Shown here piece after piece: positions 44,560 to 54,412 of a stretch of DNA of 64,000 nucleotides (position 1 is the first letter of the stretch; every line of letters starts with the position of its first letter). The DNA lies in the NCBI RefSeq assembly GCF_036895565.1, contig NZ_CP145904.1, positions 1,798,001 through 1,862,000 on the forward strand, written 5' to 3'. Below the pieces are notes generated by a model, which had not been told where the DNA came from, searched no databases, and was given only the letters and a program-made list of their open reading frames with translations. Both the position numbers and the translations under genes were made by a program. Source of the DNA: Flavobacterium sp. KS-LB2. GTDB taxonomy: Bacteria; Bacteroidota; Bacteroidia; Flavobacteriales; Flavobacteriaceae.

Positions 44560-44594
44560 AAAAGGTGTTTTATTAATTTAAAACGCCTTTTTTT
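44560..44594. terminator. Bidirectional terminator overlapping the end of the MFS gene
   Basis: A 12-bp stem with one G-U pair (44560-44571 with 44580-44591) runs A-rich to T-rich. The downstream arm lies inside the last codons of the convergent MFS gene, whose stop is at 44573. Confidence 0.8.
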
Positions 44595-45898
44595 GGAACT
44601 CTTTTTAACAGTAAAACACCCACTACAAAGAACACTCCCAGAAATACAATTGCTAATCTTGGACTTCCTGTAATTTGATCGATAATGCCATAAATACACA
44701 TCCCGATAACAATTCCAATTTTTTCAGCAACATCAAAAAAACTAAAAAAAGAGGCTGTATCATCCGTTTCAGGTAATAATTTAGAATATGTTGAACGTGA
44801 TAAAGCTTGAATGCCTCCCATTACCAGTCCTGCAATTCCAGCCATAATATAAAAATGGATTGGTAAAGTAATAAAAAATGCAACCGCACAAAATAGAGCC
44901 CAAATACAGTTAATCACAATTAAAGTTGGGATATTTCCAAATTTTTCTGAAGCTCTTGAAGTTAGGACTGCACCAAGAACAGCTACTAACTGTATGATCA
45001 AAATACAAATAATTAAGCCTGTTGTACTTTCTGCTTTAGAGGACCAAGCAATTTCTTGTGCTCCAAAATAAGTCGCAACTAGCATTACAGTTTGTACAGC
45101 CATACTGTACACAAAAAAACTTCCTAAATAGCGTCTTAATGCAATGTTTTCTTTCAACAAAAACCAAACTTTTTTTAACTCCTTAAAACCATTGAAAACA
45201 ACATGATGTGTTACTTTACGATTGGCATTTTTATTTCCTTTTGGCAAAAAATAATAGGTATACTGGCTGAATAGGATCCACCAAACTCCTACCATAACAA
45301 ATGAATATCGCATGGCTTTCATTGCTGCTTCACCATCTGTTCCTGAAATACCAAAAAGTTTTGGCTTCATAATCATTGCTAAATTAATAATCAATAAAAT
45401 GACACTTCCGATGTATCCTAAGGAATATCCTTTGGCGCTAATTTTATCTTGTTGCTCTACATAAGCAATATCAGGTAAATAGGAATTGTAAAAAACTAAA
45501 CTTCCCCAATATCCAATCAATCCAAGGAAATAAAATGCTAACCCGACGTATATATTCTCCAGATTAAACCAATACAATCCCATACATGACAAGGCTCCGA
45601 GGTAACAAAAGAATTTCATAAATGTTTTTTTATCACCAACATAATCTGCAATGCCAGATAATAAAGGCGACATAAAAGCTACTAACAAAAATGCGGTAGC
45701 GGTCACAAAACTAATTAAAGCTGAATTTTTAAGATGTAAACCAAAAACATCAATATAATGATTTTGTTCAGAAAATAAAGCTTCATAAAAAATAGGAAAC
45801 ACTGCAGAGGCAATAGTAAGTGTATAAACTGAATTTGCCCAATCATAAAAAGCCCATGCATTCAACAATTTTTTACTTCCTTTTTCTAAATCAGCCAT
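44573..45898 (-). CDS. UMF1/Atg22-like MFS transporter
   Basis: A 441-residue inner-membrane major facilitator with about twelve helices. AWAFYDWANSVYTLTIASAVFPIFY is the N-terminal signature of the UMF1 family, related to vacuolar Atg22 amino-acid effluxers. LSGIADYVGDKKTFMKFFC after TM2 carries the MFS loop motif, and GGIQALSRSTYSKLLPETDDTASFFSFFDV marks the second half. The substrate is not known. It is monocistronic, converging on the head-GIN gene. Confidence 0.88.
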   Translation of the reverse strand: MADLEKGSKKLLNAWAFYDWANSVYTLTIASAVFPIFYEALFSEQNHYIDVFGLHLKNSALISFVTATAFLLVAFMSPLLSGIADYVGDKKTFMKFFCYLGALSCMGLYWFNLENIYVGLAFYFLGLIGYWGSLVFYNSYLPDIAYVEQQDKISAKGYSLGYIGSVILLIINLAMIMKPKLFGISGTDGEAAMKAMRYSFVMVGVWWILFSQYTYYFLPKGNKNANRKVTHHVVFNGFKELKKVWFLLKENIALRRYLGSFFVYSMAVQTVMLVATYFGAQEIAWSSKAESTTGLIICILIIQLVAVLGAVLTSRASEKFGNIPTLIVINCIWALFCAVAFFITLPIHFYIMAGIAGLVMGGIQALSRSTYSKLLPETDDTASFFSFFDVAEKIGIVIGMCIYGIIDQITGSPRLAIVFLGVFFVVGVLLLKRVPKKGVLN

Positions 45899-46016
45899 GT
45901 TAATTTTTTTATGATACGAATTTATTTATTTTTTGCTAAGAACAATATAAAAAGTAAATAATTTATACATTAAATAATCATTAATGAATAAAAAAGAGTT
46001 GGTAATTATGGCTCAT

Positions 46017-46051
46017 AAAAAAAGGCCATCATTTTTAAGGACGGCCTTTTT
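46017..46051 (-). terminator. Intrinsic terminator of the M48 protease gene
   Basis: A GGCC-based stem (AAAAAGGCC at 46019-46027 with GGCCTTTTT at 46043-46051, extended inwards with one mismatch) is followed on the minus strand by a T-run. It lies 22 nt past the stop at 46073. Confidence 0.8.
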
Positions 46052-46072
46052 AAAATAATATATACTAAACGT

Positions 46073-46888
46073 TTACTTATAAATAACTCCAACTTTAGCA
46101 GCTAAAGCTTTAGCTTCTGGGATTAAAGCTTTCAAATTTGCAATTCTTGTTGCATCAGAAGGGTGCGTACTCATAAATTCGGGTGGTGCTTGTCCAGAAG
46201 ATTGGGCAGCCATTCTAGACCAAAAAGTAATCGATTCATCCGGGTTATATCCCGCAATTGCCATTAAAGTAAGTCCAATTTTATCAGCTTCCGTTTCATG
46301 ACCTCTACTAAAAGGAAGCATTACACCAAACTGAGAACCCAAACCATATGCTTGTCCCCATATTTGTTGTGTTTGTTCACTTTTACCTCCAGTTGCTACA
46401 GCTACTCCTACAGCTCCTAATTGTTGCAATTGAGATGCGCTCATACGTTGCGCACCATGATTTGCTAAAGCGTGAGATACTTCATGCCCCATTACTGTTG
46501 CTAAACCTGAATCATTCAATGTTACTGGCAAAATCCCGGAATAAACAACAATTTTCCCTCCAGGCATACACCAAGCATTCACCTCTTTATTGTCAATCAA
46601 TTTGTATTCCCAACGGTAATCTTGCAAATATTGTGATTGCCCTAAATAAGTCAAATATTTTTCTGCAGCAGCTTTAATTCGCATCCCAACTGCTTCCACT
46701 TTTCTAGCATCTGCAGTTCCGGTAATTACCTTATTTTCTTTTAAGAAAGTACCATATTGTTGAAACGATGTTGGAAACAATTCAGTGTTTGAAACAATAT
46801 TAAAATTTTTTTTCCCTGTTATAGGATTCGTTGCACAAGAATAAACTAATCCTACTGCAAAAATCCCTACTATTAAATGCTTTTTCAT
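46073..46888 (-). CDS. M48 family metalloprotease lipoprotein
   Basis: A 271-residue periplasmic zinc protease of the YggG/LoiP type. The lipobox is VYSC (C18). The zinc site HEVSHALANHGAQRM gives HExxH, and the third ligand Glu is in RGHETEADKIGL. Single-pass anchoring as a lipoprotein, and a length typical of LoiP-like proteins, suggest a role in outer-membrane protein quality control. The -7-like box TATTTTTG (minus strand, 46919-46912) precedes the start by 24 nt. Confidence 0.92.
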   Translation of the reverse strand: MKKHLIVGIFAVGLVYSCATNPITGKKNFNIVSNTELFPTSFQQYGTFLKENKVITGTADARKVEAVGMRIKAAAEKYLTYLGQSQYLQDYRWEYKLIDNKEVNAWCMPGGKIVVYSGILPVTLNDSGLATVMGHEVSHALANHGAQRMSASQLQQLGAVGVAVATGGKSEQTQQIWGQAYGLGSQFGVMLPFSRGHETEADKIGLTLMAIAGYNPDESITFWSRMAAQSSGQAPPEFMSTHPSDATRIANLKALIPEAKALAAKVGVIYK

Positions 46889-46911
46889 AATTTTAGATTT
46901 TAAATATTAAA

Positions 46912-46919
46912 CAAAAATA
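46912..46919 (-). promoter_or_regulatory. -7 promoter box of the M48 gene (minus strand)
   Basis: The minus strand reads TATTTTTG, an exact consensus match, 24 nt before the start; no good -33 element is seen. Confidence 0.4.
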
Positions 46920-46976
46920 CAATTATTATAAACATTTATATTTACATAATTAAATGTAAAAGTATCAACTTTTTTG

Positions 46977-49376
46977 TTATTCGCCAGTTATATGCAATGC
47001 CGTAAATTCCTTATCAACAATCAAATACCCTTCTTTTTTTAAAGTGTTTTCATCAAAAGACACTTCTACATTATCAATTTCAATTGTTTCAACTTTAAAA
47101 GGCAATCCAATAAGATTTATTTTATACTTTGAATAATTTGTATCATACTTCCCTTCTTTGTGCAACTGAATAATTAATTCATTTTCCTTTCCAGTAGTCT
47201 TAAACGATAAGAAGCTGTATCGTCCTTTTTTATAATCATACCCATCTTGAGCATCTTCATACACTACTGATTTTTCTTTACCTTCCTTATAATAAATATC
47301 TAAAGTTAATTCTTCAAATTCCAGTTCCCCTACATATTGCTGCACTGGATATTTAGGAATAATTGCCCCTGCTTTTACAAAAATTGGAATTTGATCAAAT
47401 TTAGTATCAACCCAGATTTCTTTACCTCCTTTTACTTCTTCATTCGTCCAATAATTATACCATTGTCCACGAGGAATATACATTCGTCGTCCCAAAGAAT
47501 TTGGTTCTAAAATAGGACAAACTAGTATTTGATTTCCAAAAACAAATTCATCATTTCTGTAATGCGTTTGAATATCATCTTGATCGTAATACACTAATGG
47601 CTTCAGCATGGGAATCCCTTCCTCAATATATTGCCAAAACATGGTGTATAAATACGGTAATAATTGATACCTTAAATTGACAAATTTTCTGGTGATATCA
47701 ATAACCTCTTCGTCAAAAGCCCATGGTTCTTGATCTCCATGATCTCCTGAAGAGTGCGTTCTACAAAAAGGATGAAAAACACCTAGTTGAATCCAGCGTG
47801 CGTATAATTCTCCCGAAGGTTGTTCAGCAAATCCACCAATATCAGAGCCTGTGAAACCCATACCGGAAATTGACATGCGTTGCACTTGGATATTGGCTAT
47901 CCATAAGTGCTCCCATGTGGCAACATTATCGCCTGTCCATGAAGACGTATATCGTTGTGCACCTGCATATGCAGATCTTGTTATTACAAAAGGTCTTTTG
48001 GGATACGCAAATCGTTTCACGCCGTGATACGTGGCTCTTGCCATTTGTGTACCATAAATATTATGTGCTTTTCTATGACTGCAAGGATTTCCATCGTAAT
48101 CGTGACGGACATCCATGGGAAATGTTTTATTAGGAACTTCCATTACAGCTGGTTCATTCATATCGTTCCACACTCCTTTTACACCAATATCTGAAATTAG
48201 TTCTTTAAATAATCCTGCCCACCATTCTCTTACTGTAGGATTTGTATAGTCTGGAAAATTACATTCTCCTGGCCAAACTTTCCCTTTCATATAAGGCCCA
48301 TCGGCTCTTTTACAGAAATAATCCTTTTCTAAGGCTTCTTTGTATACGGCATATTCTTTGTCAATTTTTATTCCCGGATCAATGATTACAACTGTTTTAA
48401 AACCATCTTCGGCTAATTCTGCGACCATTCTTTTGGGATCAGGAAAATAGTCTTTATTCCAAGTAAAACATCGAAAGCCATCCATATAATCTATATCCAA
48501 ATACAGTGCATCGCATGGAATTTGTAATTCTCTAAATTTAGCTGCAACATCTTTTAAATTACTTTCAGGATAATAACTCCATTTACATTGGTGATAGCCG
48601 AGTGCCCAAAGTGGTGGCAACTCCGGCTTTCCTGTCAAATCAGTGTAAGTAGTAACCACATCTTGCATTTGTGGTCCATAAATAAAATAATAATTCATTT
48701 CTCCACCTTCAGCCCAATAACTCGTTACATTCCTCCTTTCGTGACAAAAATCAAAATAAGTTCTAAAAGTGTTATCAAAGAAAATACCGTACGATTGTTT
48801 GTTTTGTAAACCTATATAAAACGGAACTACTTTGTATAATGGTTCCTGATCTTTTTGAAAAGCATATTGATCGGTAGCAAAATTCTCCAATCGTTTTCCT
48901 TTTAAATTCATTTGGGTTGCTTTATCACCAAGGCCATAAAAACACTCTCCATCTTTTGAAGCTTTACTCATTTTTACGATATTACCGCCATATTCGTAAC
49001 TTTCTTCCCAATGAAAACCCAATTCGTCTTCCAAAATAATATTTTCTTCAAAATCAAAAATAGACAATCTCATATCTATTTTTTGAATTCTACATTTTAC
49101 TTTACTCGTTTTTACCTGATAATAATCTTCTACTTCAGAAACCTCCAGAAAATTATAACCATGAGAATGACTTTTATCTACAGCATAAGAAAAATCGTTG
49201 CTAAAATACCCTTTTGTAGTAAATCTAAACCGAATTAAACTATCTCTTAATACGGTTACTTTTAATATGACGCTATTATCTGTATGAAAATATATTGAAT
49301 CAACATCATGCTCAAAAGCAACTATTTTTGTGGGATATAGATCGCCTTTATATTCTAATTCTGTATTTGTAATCAT
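46977..49376 (-). CDS. GH31 alpha-glucosidase
   Basis: A 799-residue glycoside hydrolase family 31 enzyme releasing alpha-linked glucose from maltose-type oligosaccharides or glycogen ends. The N-terminal beta-domain (about 1-250) leads to the (beta/alpha)8 barrel with catalytic nucleophile D405 in GVWNDMNEP and acid/base D483 in WTGDN; the HSSGDHGDQEPW loop completes the site. The lack of a signal peptide puts it in the cytoplasm, consistent with glycogen turnover beside the glg genes. It has its own promoter, so it is separately controlled from glgACB. Confidence 0.93.
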   Translation of the reverse strand: MITNTELEYKGDLYPTKIVAFEHDVDSIYFHTDNSVILKVTVLRDSLIRFRFTTKGYFSNDFSYAVDKSHSHGYNFLEVSEVEDYYQVKTSKVKCRIQKIDMRLSIFDFEENIILEDELGFHWEESYEYGGNIVKMSKASKDGECFYGLGDKATQMNLKGKRLENFATDQYAFQKDQEPLYKVVPFYIGLQNKQSYGIFFDNTFRTYFDFCHERRNVTSYWAEGGEMNYYFIYGPQMQDVVTTYTDLTGKPELPPLWALGYHQCKWSYYPESNLKDVAAKFRELQIPCDALYLDIDYMDGFRCFTWNKDYFPDPKRMVAELAEDGFKTVVIIDPGIKIDKEYAVYKEALEKDYFCKRADGPYMKGKVWPGECNFPDYTNPTVREWWAGLFKELISDIGVKGVWNDMNEPAVMEVPNKTFPMDVRHDYDGNPCSHRKAHNIYGTQMARATYHGVKRFAYPKRPFVITRSAYAGAQRYTSSWTGDNVATWEHLWIANIQVQRMSISGMGFTGSDIGGFAEQPSGELYARWIQLGVFHPFCRTHSSGDHGDQEPWAFDEEVIDITRKFVNLRYQLLPYLYTMFWQYIEEGIPMLKPLVYYDQDDIQTHYRNDEFVFGNQILVCPILEPNSLGRRMYIPRGQWYNYWTNEEVKGGKEIWVDTKFDQIPIFVKAGAIIPKYPVQQYVGELEFEELTLDIYYKEGKEKSVVYEDAQDGYDYKKGRYSFLSFKTTGKENELIIQLHKEGKYDTNYSKYKINLIGLPFKVETIEIDNVEVSFDENTLKKEGYLIVDKEFTALHITGE

Positions 49377-49411
49377 TTTAATGGTATTTATTTTAATCTT
49401 TTTCTAGCACT

Positions 49412-49439
49412 CAAACTTATAAAATTACTTTGTATACAA
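49412..49439 (-). promoter_or_regulatory. Promoter of the GH31 gene (minus strand)
   Basis: The minus strand reads TTG (49439-49437) and TAAGTTTG (49419-49412), 17 nt apart. The -7 box is 35 nt before the start at 49376. Confidence 0.55.
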
Positions 49440-49507
49440 TTATTTATGTGAAATTTATTCTCAAAAACGTTTTAGTCAATTTCAATACAACAGTCAAAAA
49501 TATACAA

Positions 49508-49538
49508 TAATGGTTTTCATTATAAATGAAAACCATTA
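49508..49538. repeat. Hairpin downstream of glgB
   Basis: A 14-bp perfect inverted repeat (49508-49521 with 49525-49538) and a 3-nt loop lie 35 nt past the glgB stop. No T-run follows on the minus strand, so its role as a terminator is uncertain. Confidence 0.7.
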
Positions 49539-49572
49539 GTTATAAGTACTTTAAAAAAGGAGTGTTTTACAT

Positions 49573-51480
49573 TTATATAATTTTAAAAACGGTAACACTT
49601 AATGGTGGTAAAAGCAACTCTATTGAATAATCTCTTCCATCATAAGGCATAGCCTCAATTGCTATTTTTTTAGAGTTCGAGACTCCGCTTCCTCCATAAA
49701 TGGAAGCATCACTATTAAAAATCTCTGTTAGTTTTCCTTTCTTTGGCAAACCAATTCGATAATTAGACCTAGTTACTTGTGTAAAGTTACACACTACTAC
49801 TACATCGTCCTTCGGGTTATTTCCTTTACGAATGAATGACATTACTGCATTTTGATGATCCGAGTAATTAATCCATTCAAAGCCTTCAGGACTAAATTGT
49901 TTTTCGTATAAAGCAGGTTGTGATTTGTATAGTGTATTCAAATCTGTGATCAATATTTTCACACCACTATGAAAAGGATATTGCAACAAATGCCAATCTA
50001 AACTTCCTTCAAAATTCCATTCGCTACTTTGTCCAAATTCACTTCCCATAAACAACAATTTAGTTCCAGGATACATAAACATATAACCGTATAGTAATCG
50101 TAAATTGGCAAATTTCTGCCATTCATCGCCTGGCATTCTTCCGGCAATTGATTTCTTTCCATAAACCACTTCGTCATGTGAAAGTGGTAACATGAAATTT
50201 TCTGAAAAGGTATATGTCATTGAAAAAGTCAAATCATTTTGATGGTACTTTCTATATACAGTATCTTTTTGAAAGTATGCTAAGGTATCATGCATCCACC
50301 CCATCATCCATTTCATACCAAAACCTAAACCACCAACAGATGTGGGTCTAGAAACCATTGGAAATGAAGTACTTTCTTCTGCTATAGTTTGAACACCTTC
50401 ATAGTTTAGATAAACGGCTTCATTGAATTCTTTCAAGAAGCTAATGGTATCCAGATTTTCTCTACCTCCGTAAATATTGGGTTCCCACTCGCCATCATTT
50501 CTAGAATAATCTAAATACAGCATGGAAGCTACTGCATCAACACGCAAAGCGTCTGCATGATAATGGTGTAACCAAAACAATGCGTTACTAATTAAGAAAG
50601 AACGAACTTCATTTCGTCCATAATTAAAAACTAAACTTTTCCAATCCGGATGATACCCTTTTCTGCGATCAGGATGCTCAAAAAGATTCGATCCGTCAAA
50701 AAAGCCTAAACCATGAGCGTCATCTGGAAAATGAGATGGTACCCAATCCAGAATTACTCCAATTCCTGCTTCATGCAATTTATCAACTAAATGCATGAAT
50801 TCTTGCGGATTCCCAAAACGGGATGTAGGCGCAAAATATCCCACTAATTGATATCCCCAAGATGGATCATATGGATATTCCATAATAGGCATAAACTCTA
50901 CATGAGTAAAACCTGTTTCTTTGACATAGTTTACTAAGTCTTCTGCAAATTCTAGATAGGTCAAAAAACGATTTTCTTCAGTATGGCGTTTCCAAGAGCC
51001 TAAATGTACTTCATAAACAGAATAGGGTTTGTCTAAACCATTATGATTTTGACGCGTTTTCATCCAGTTATTGTCCTTCCATTTATAATCCAAATCCCAA
51101 ACTACAGATGCTGTATGAGGTGGTTTTTCGCAATAAAAAGCAAACGGATCGGCTTTCTCTGTTATAATTCCACCATTATTAGATTGTATTTTATATTTAT
51201 AGGTGGTCCCCTTTTTGATATTTGGAATAAAACCTTCCCAAATACCGGAAGAATCCCAACGTACATTCAACTGGTGTTCTCCTTGTGTCCAAAAATTGAA
51301 ATCTCCCACTACTGATACTGAATGAGCCGTAGGAGCCCAAACTGCAAAATAAACACCATCTACTCCGTCAACCGATAGTAGATGTGCGCCTAGTTTTTCG
51401 TACAGTCGAAAATGTTTCCCAGCTTTAAATAAATCGATATCAAAATCGGTAAAAAGAGAATGCGTAATAACTTTACTCAT
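49573..51480 (-). CDS. glgB: 1,4-alpha-glucan branching enzyme
   Basis: A 635-residue GH13 enzyme introducing alpha-1,6 branches into glycogen. An N-terminal CBM48/E-set domain (about 20-125, VYFAVWAPTAHSVSVVGDFNFW) precedes the barrel. The nucleophile Asp is in LRVDAVASMLYLDYSR, the acid Glu in IAEESTSFP and the transition-state Asp in PLSHDEVVYGKKS. The GDEWQKFANLRLLYGYMFMYPGTKLLFMG block is typical of GlgB. It is the third gene of a glgA-glgC-glgB order, 72 bp after glgC. Confidence 0.96.
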   Translation of the reverse strand: MSKVITHSLFTDFDIDLFKAGKHFRLYEKLGAHLLSVDGVDGVYFAVWAPTAHSVSVVGDFNFWTQGEHQLNVRWDSSGIWEGFIPNIKKGTTYKYKIQSNNGGIITEKADPFAFYCEKPPHTASVVWDLDYKWKDNNWMKTRQNHNGLDKPYSVYEVHLGSWKRHTEENRFLTYLEFAEDLVNYVKETGFTHVEFMPIMEYPYDPSWGYQLVGYFAPTSRFGNPQEFMHLVDKLHEAGIGVILDWVPSHFPDDAHGLGFFDGSNLFEHPDRRKGYHPDWKSLVFNYGRNEVRSFLISNALFWLHHYHADALRVDAVASMLYLDYSRNDGEWEPNIYGGRENLDTISFLKEFNEAVYLNYEGVQTIAEESTSFPMVSRPTSVGGLGFGMKWMMGWMHDTLAYFQKDTVYRKYHQNDLTFSMTYTFSENFMLPLSHDEVVYGKKSIAGRMPGDEWQKFANLRLLYGYMFMYPGTKLLFMGSEFGQSSEWNFEGSLDWHLLQYPFHSGVKILITDLNTLYKSQPALYEKQFSPEGFEWINYSDHQNAVMSFIRKGNNPKDDVVVVCNFTQVTRSNYRIGLPKKGKLTEIFNSDASIYGGSGVSNSKKIAIEAMPYDGRDYSIELLLPPLSVTVFKII

Positions 51481-51552
51481 ATAACTATTGTATAATTCTA
51501 CTTTTTAAAAACAGAATAGAATATTATTTTTTAAGAAAAACAGTTTAAAAAT

Positions 51553-52833
51553 CTATTTTATGATATAATTATCTGGTATAATTGCTCCTTTTTTAATGAC
51601 AACAATTCCGTCTTTTATGGCATACAACTCATTCGAGAAATCTTCTAAATGACTGCCTCCACTGATGTAAACATCATTCCCAATTCTGCAGTTTTTATCT
51701 ACAAGAGCATTGCTTATAAAGCATCTTTCCCCAATTCCCACTAGTTGTCTCCCTGTTCTTACATCCTCATTCATATCATCAATATTCTGATAGAAATCAT
51801 TACCCATCACATAACAGTTTTGAATAATGGTTCCTTCGCCTATTCTGGAACGAATACCAATTACTGAACGATTAATTTCTTTAGCATTCAAAATACATCC
51901 TTCAGAAATTAATGATCTGTCCACCATAGTCTTCTGGAATTTAGATGGTGGCAATAATCTAGGTCTGGTGAAAATTTTATTATCGTTATCAAATAAATTA
52001 AATTTTGGTAAGTCATCAGTTAACCCAATATTAGCTTCAAAAAAGGAATCAATATTACCAATATCTGTCCAATATCCTTCATATTGGTAACTCAATATCT
52101 TTTTGTGACCTACAGCCTGCGGAATAATTTCTTTGCCAAAATCTTTGGTTTCTTTATTTGACATAATATCTACCAACAGTTTTTTGTTAAAGATGTAGAT
52201 TCCCATAGAAGCCAAATATTGCTTTCCTTCACTCTTCATTTGCTCACTCACATCAGATTCCCAATCAGGTAACAATTCTTTAGCTGGTTTTTCTATAAAA
52301 GATTCGATACAACTTTCGGAATTTGTCTTTAATATTCCAAATTCAGGTGCATCTTTTGCATTTACTGGTAATGTAGCAATGGTAATATCTGCTTCTCTCT
52401 TGATATGTTCTTCTAACATATCATTGAAATCCATCTGATACAGCTGATCACCAGAAAGTATCAAAGCATAATCAAAATCATGGTTTAAGAAATGTGGCAT
52501 ACACTGTCTTACAGCATCAGCGGTACCTTGAAACCAAGTTGGATTATCAGGAGTTTGTTCTGCAGCAAGTATATCAACAAAAGCATGACTAAAAATACTA
52601 AAATTATAAGTGTTTTTTATGTGTGCATTTAAAGAAGCTGAGTTAAATTGCGTTAAAACAAACATTCTATAAATATCTGAGTTCATACAATTTGAAATAG
52701 GGATATCTACTAATCTGTATTTGCCCCCAATTGGTACAGCAGGTTTAGATCTTGTTTCTGTCAACGGATACAATCTGGAACCTTGCCCTCCTCCTAAAAT
52801 AATTGCAATTACATTTTTCTTTTTAGCTTTCAT
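51553..52833 (-). CDS. glgC: Glucose-1-phosphate adenylyltransferase
   Basis: A 426-residue enzyme making ADP-glucose for glycogen synthesis. The nucleotide-binding loop IILGGGQGSRLYPLT (about 10-24) is followed by RSKPAVPIGGKYRLVDIPISNC, and the C-terminal left-handed beta-helix (about 300-420) holds hexapeptide-like repeats (IIQNCYVMG, CRIGNDVYISG). Allosteric regulation by metabolites is known for the family. The start overlaps the glgA stop by 4 bp, so translation is coupled. Confidence 0.96.
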   Translation of the reverse strand: MKAKKKNVIAIILGGGQGSRLYPLTETRSKPAVPIGGKYRLVDIPISNCMNSDIYRMFVLTQFNSASLNAHIKNTYNFSIFSHAFVDILAAEQTPDNPTWFQGTADAVRQCMPHFLNHDFDYALILSGDQLYQMDFNDMLEEHIKREADITIATLPVNAKDAPEFGILKTNSESCIESFIEKPAKELLPDWESDVSEQMKSEGKQYLASMGIYIFNKKLLVDIMSNKETKDFGKEIIPQAVGHKKILSYQYEGYWTDIGNIDSFFEANIGLTDDLPKFNLFDNDNKIFTRPRLLPPSKFQKTMVDRSLISEGCILNAKEINRSVIGIRSRIGEGTIIQNCYVMGNDFYQNIDDMNEDVRTGRQLVGIGERCFISNALVDKNCRIGNDVYISGGSHLEDFSNELYAIKDGIVVIKKGAIIPDNYIIK

Positions 52834-54251
52834 TTTTTGTTAATTATTAGTTTGTACATTTCTATATATTCTTGACAAACACGTTCCCAAGAATGGTCTG
52901 TGTTCATACCTATTTTTATGATTTTATGTAAATGCTTTTTATCGTCATATAAATTTACTGCCCTTTGAATCGAGTAACAAATATCTCCAACACTAGCCTG
53001 ATCATGGCAAATTCCATTTCCATCATCTCCAAAATCAATAACAGTATCCTTTAATCCACCCGTTCTTCTTACTATAGGAATTGTTCCATAGCGCAATGAA
53101 TACATTTGATTCAAACCACAAGGCTCGACCCTTGAAGGCATTAATAAAAAATCAGAACCCGCATAAATCAAGTGTGCTAATTCCTCATTGTATCCAATAA
53201 ATGTATTGTAATTCCCTTTGTAATCCGATAATAAGCCATTCAATTGATTCTCAATAGCAGTATTTCCTGAACCTAAGATTAAAATATTAATTTGTTGAAA
53301 ATTTTCAGATAAAGCTAAAGCTGCTGCATGTGGCAATAAATCACCCCCTTTTTCCTCTAAAAGCCTACCAATAAAACTAAAAAGTGGTTTAGTTGGGTCT
53401 AGATTAAAAAGGTTGCATAATTTTTCTTTATTTTCTTGTTTTCCTTTTTCGAAATTTTTAATCGAATAATTTTTTTCCAGCATCGCATCTTTTGCTGGAT
53501 CCCAAACTTCAATATCAATTCCGTTCAAAATCCCCTTAGATTTATATCGAACTAGATTAAATAACGATTCTAATCCATTGGCCGAATAATTAATCTCATT
53601 TAAATAATTCGGTGAAACCGTAGTTACAGCCCAAGCACATTTTATAGCGACGGCAAGTGAATTAATACAATTATCCCATTCTAAAACTTTTATGTGAGCC
53701 AAATCGAATTCTGGCAAATAATACAATTTATCAAAACCAAACTGCCCTTGATACAAACCATTATGAATGGTAATCATAGAAGGAACATTTTGTAATTTTT
53801 CATATTTATAACCATACAACATCATAAACGGAATTAAACCCGTATGATGATCATGACAATTAATTACATCGGGAACTTCATTTCTTCCGATAATCCAATC
53901 TAAAGTGGCTATTTGAAAAGACAAAAAACGTTCTATGTCATCTTCATATCCATATACATCTTTTCGATCAAATAATTCTTGGATTTCAATCAAATACAAT
54001 TCGAATCCTAATTTATCCGCTTTTTCTTTGAGAACACTATAAGGAAAATTAAAATTTCCCAACTTCACATGTCCCCAATGGACACATTCAAAATCATTTT
54101 CTTTTTTAAATTTTGTATCATAACAAGGCATCACTACCCTTACTTGATGTCCTGCATTATTTTGATATTTTGGCAATGCACCCACAACATCAGCTAAACC
54201 TCCTACTTTGGCTATTGGGTAACATTCTGCACTGATATGAAATATTTCCAT
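52830..54251 (-). CDS. glgA: Glycogen synthase (ADP-glucose)
   Basis: A 473-residue GT5 glycogen synthase. The N-terminal IFHISAECYPIAKVGGLADVVGALPK contains the conserved KVGGL substrate motif. The C-terminal GT-B half has FIGRLLEEKGGDLL and the PSRVEPCGLNQMYSLRYGTIPIVRRTGGLKDTV block with the E-x7-E-type nucleotide motif. It is first in the glgA-glgC-glgB cluster. No glgP or debranching gene is in this window. Confidence 0.96.
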   Translation of the reverse strand: MEIFHISAECYPIAKVGGLADVVGALPKYQNNAGHQVRVVMPCYDTKFKKENDFECVHWGHVKLGNFNFPYSVLKEKADKLGFELYLIEIQELFDRKDVYGYEDDIERFLSFQIATLDWIIGRNEVPDVINCHDHHTGLIPFMMLYGYKYEKLQNVPSMITIHNGLYQGQFGFDKLYYLPEFDLAHIKVLEWDNCINSLAVAIKCAWAVTTVSPNYLNEINYSANGLESLFNLVRYKSKGILNGIDIEVWDPAKDAMLEKNYSIKNFEKGKQENKEKLCNLFNLDPTKPLFSFIGRLLEEKGGDLLPHAAALALSENFQQINILILGSGNTAIENQLNGLLSDYKGNYNTFIGYNEELAHLIYAGSDFLLMPSRVEPCGLNQMYSLRYGTIPIVRRTGGLKDTVIDFGDDGNGICHDQASVGDICYSIQRAVNLYDDKKHLHKIIKIGMNTDHSWERVCQEYIEMYKLIINKK

Positions 54252-54412
54252 TTATGAAATTTTGATATTTTTAGTTACTACTATTGTAATTCTTAATATT
54301 TCCGTCTTTTATGTTAATACCAATAAAAGCTTTATAAAAAATACTACTTTTATGTTTTTCTAAATTTACTAAAAAAATTATAATATAATAACACGCTTGA
54401 AAATTTATTGAA

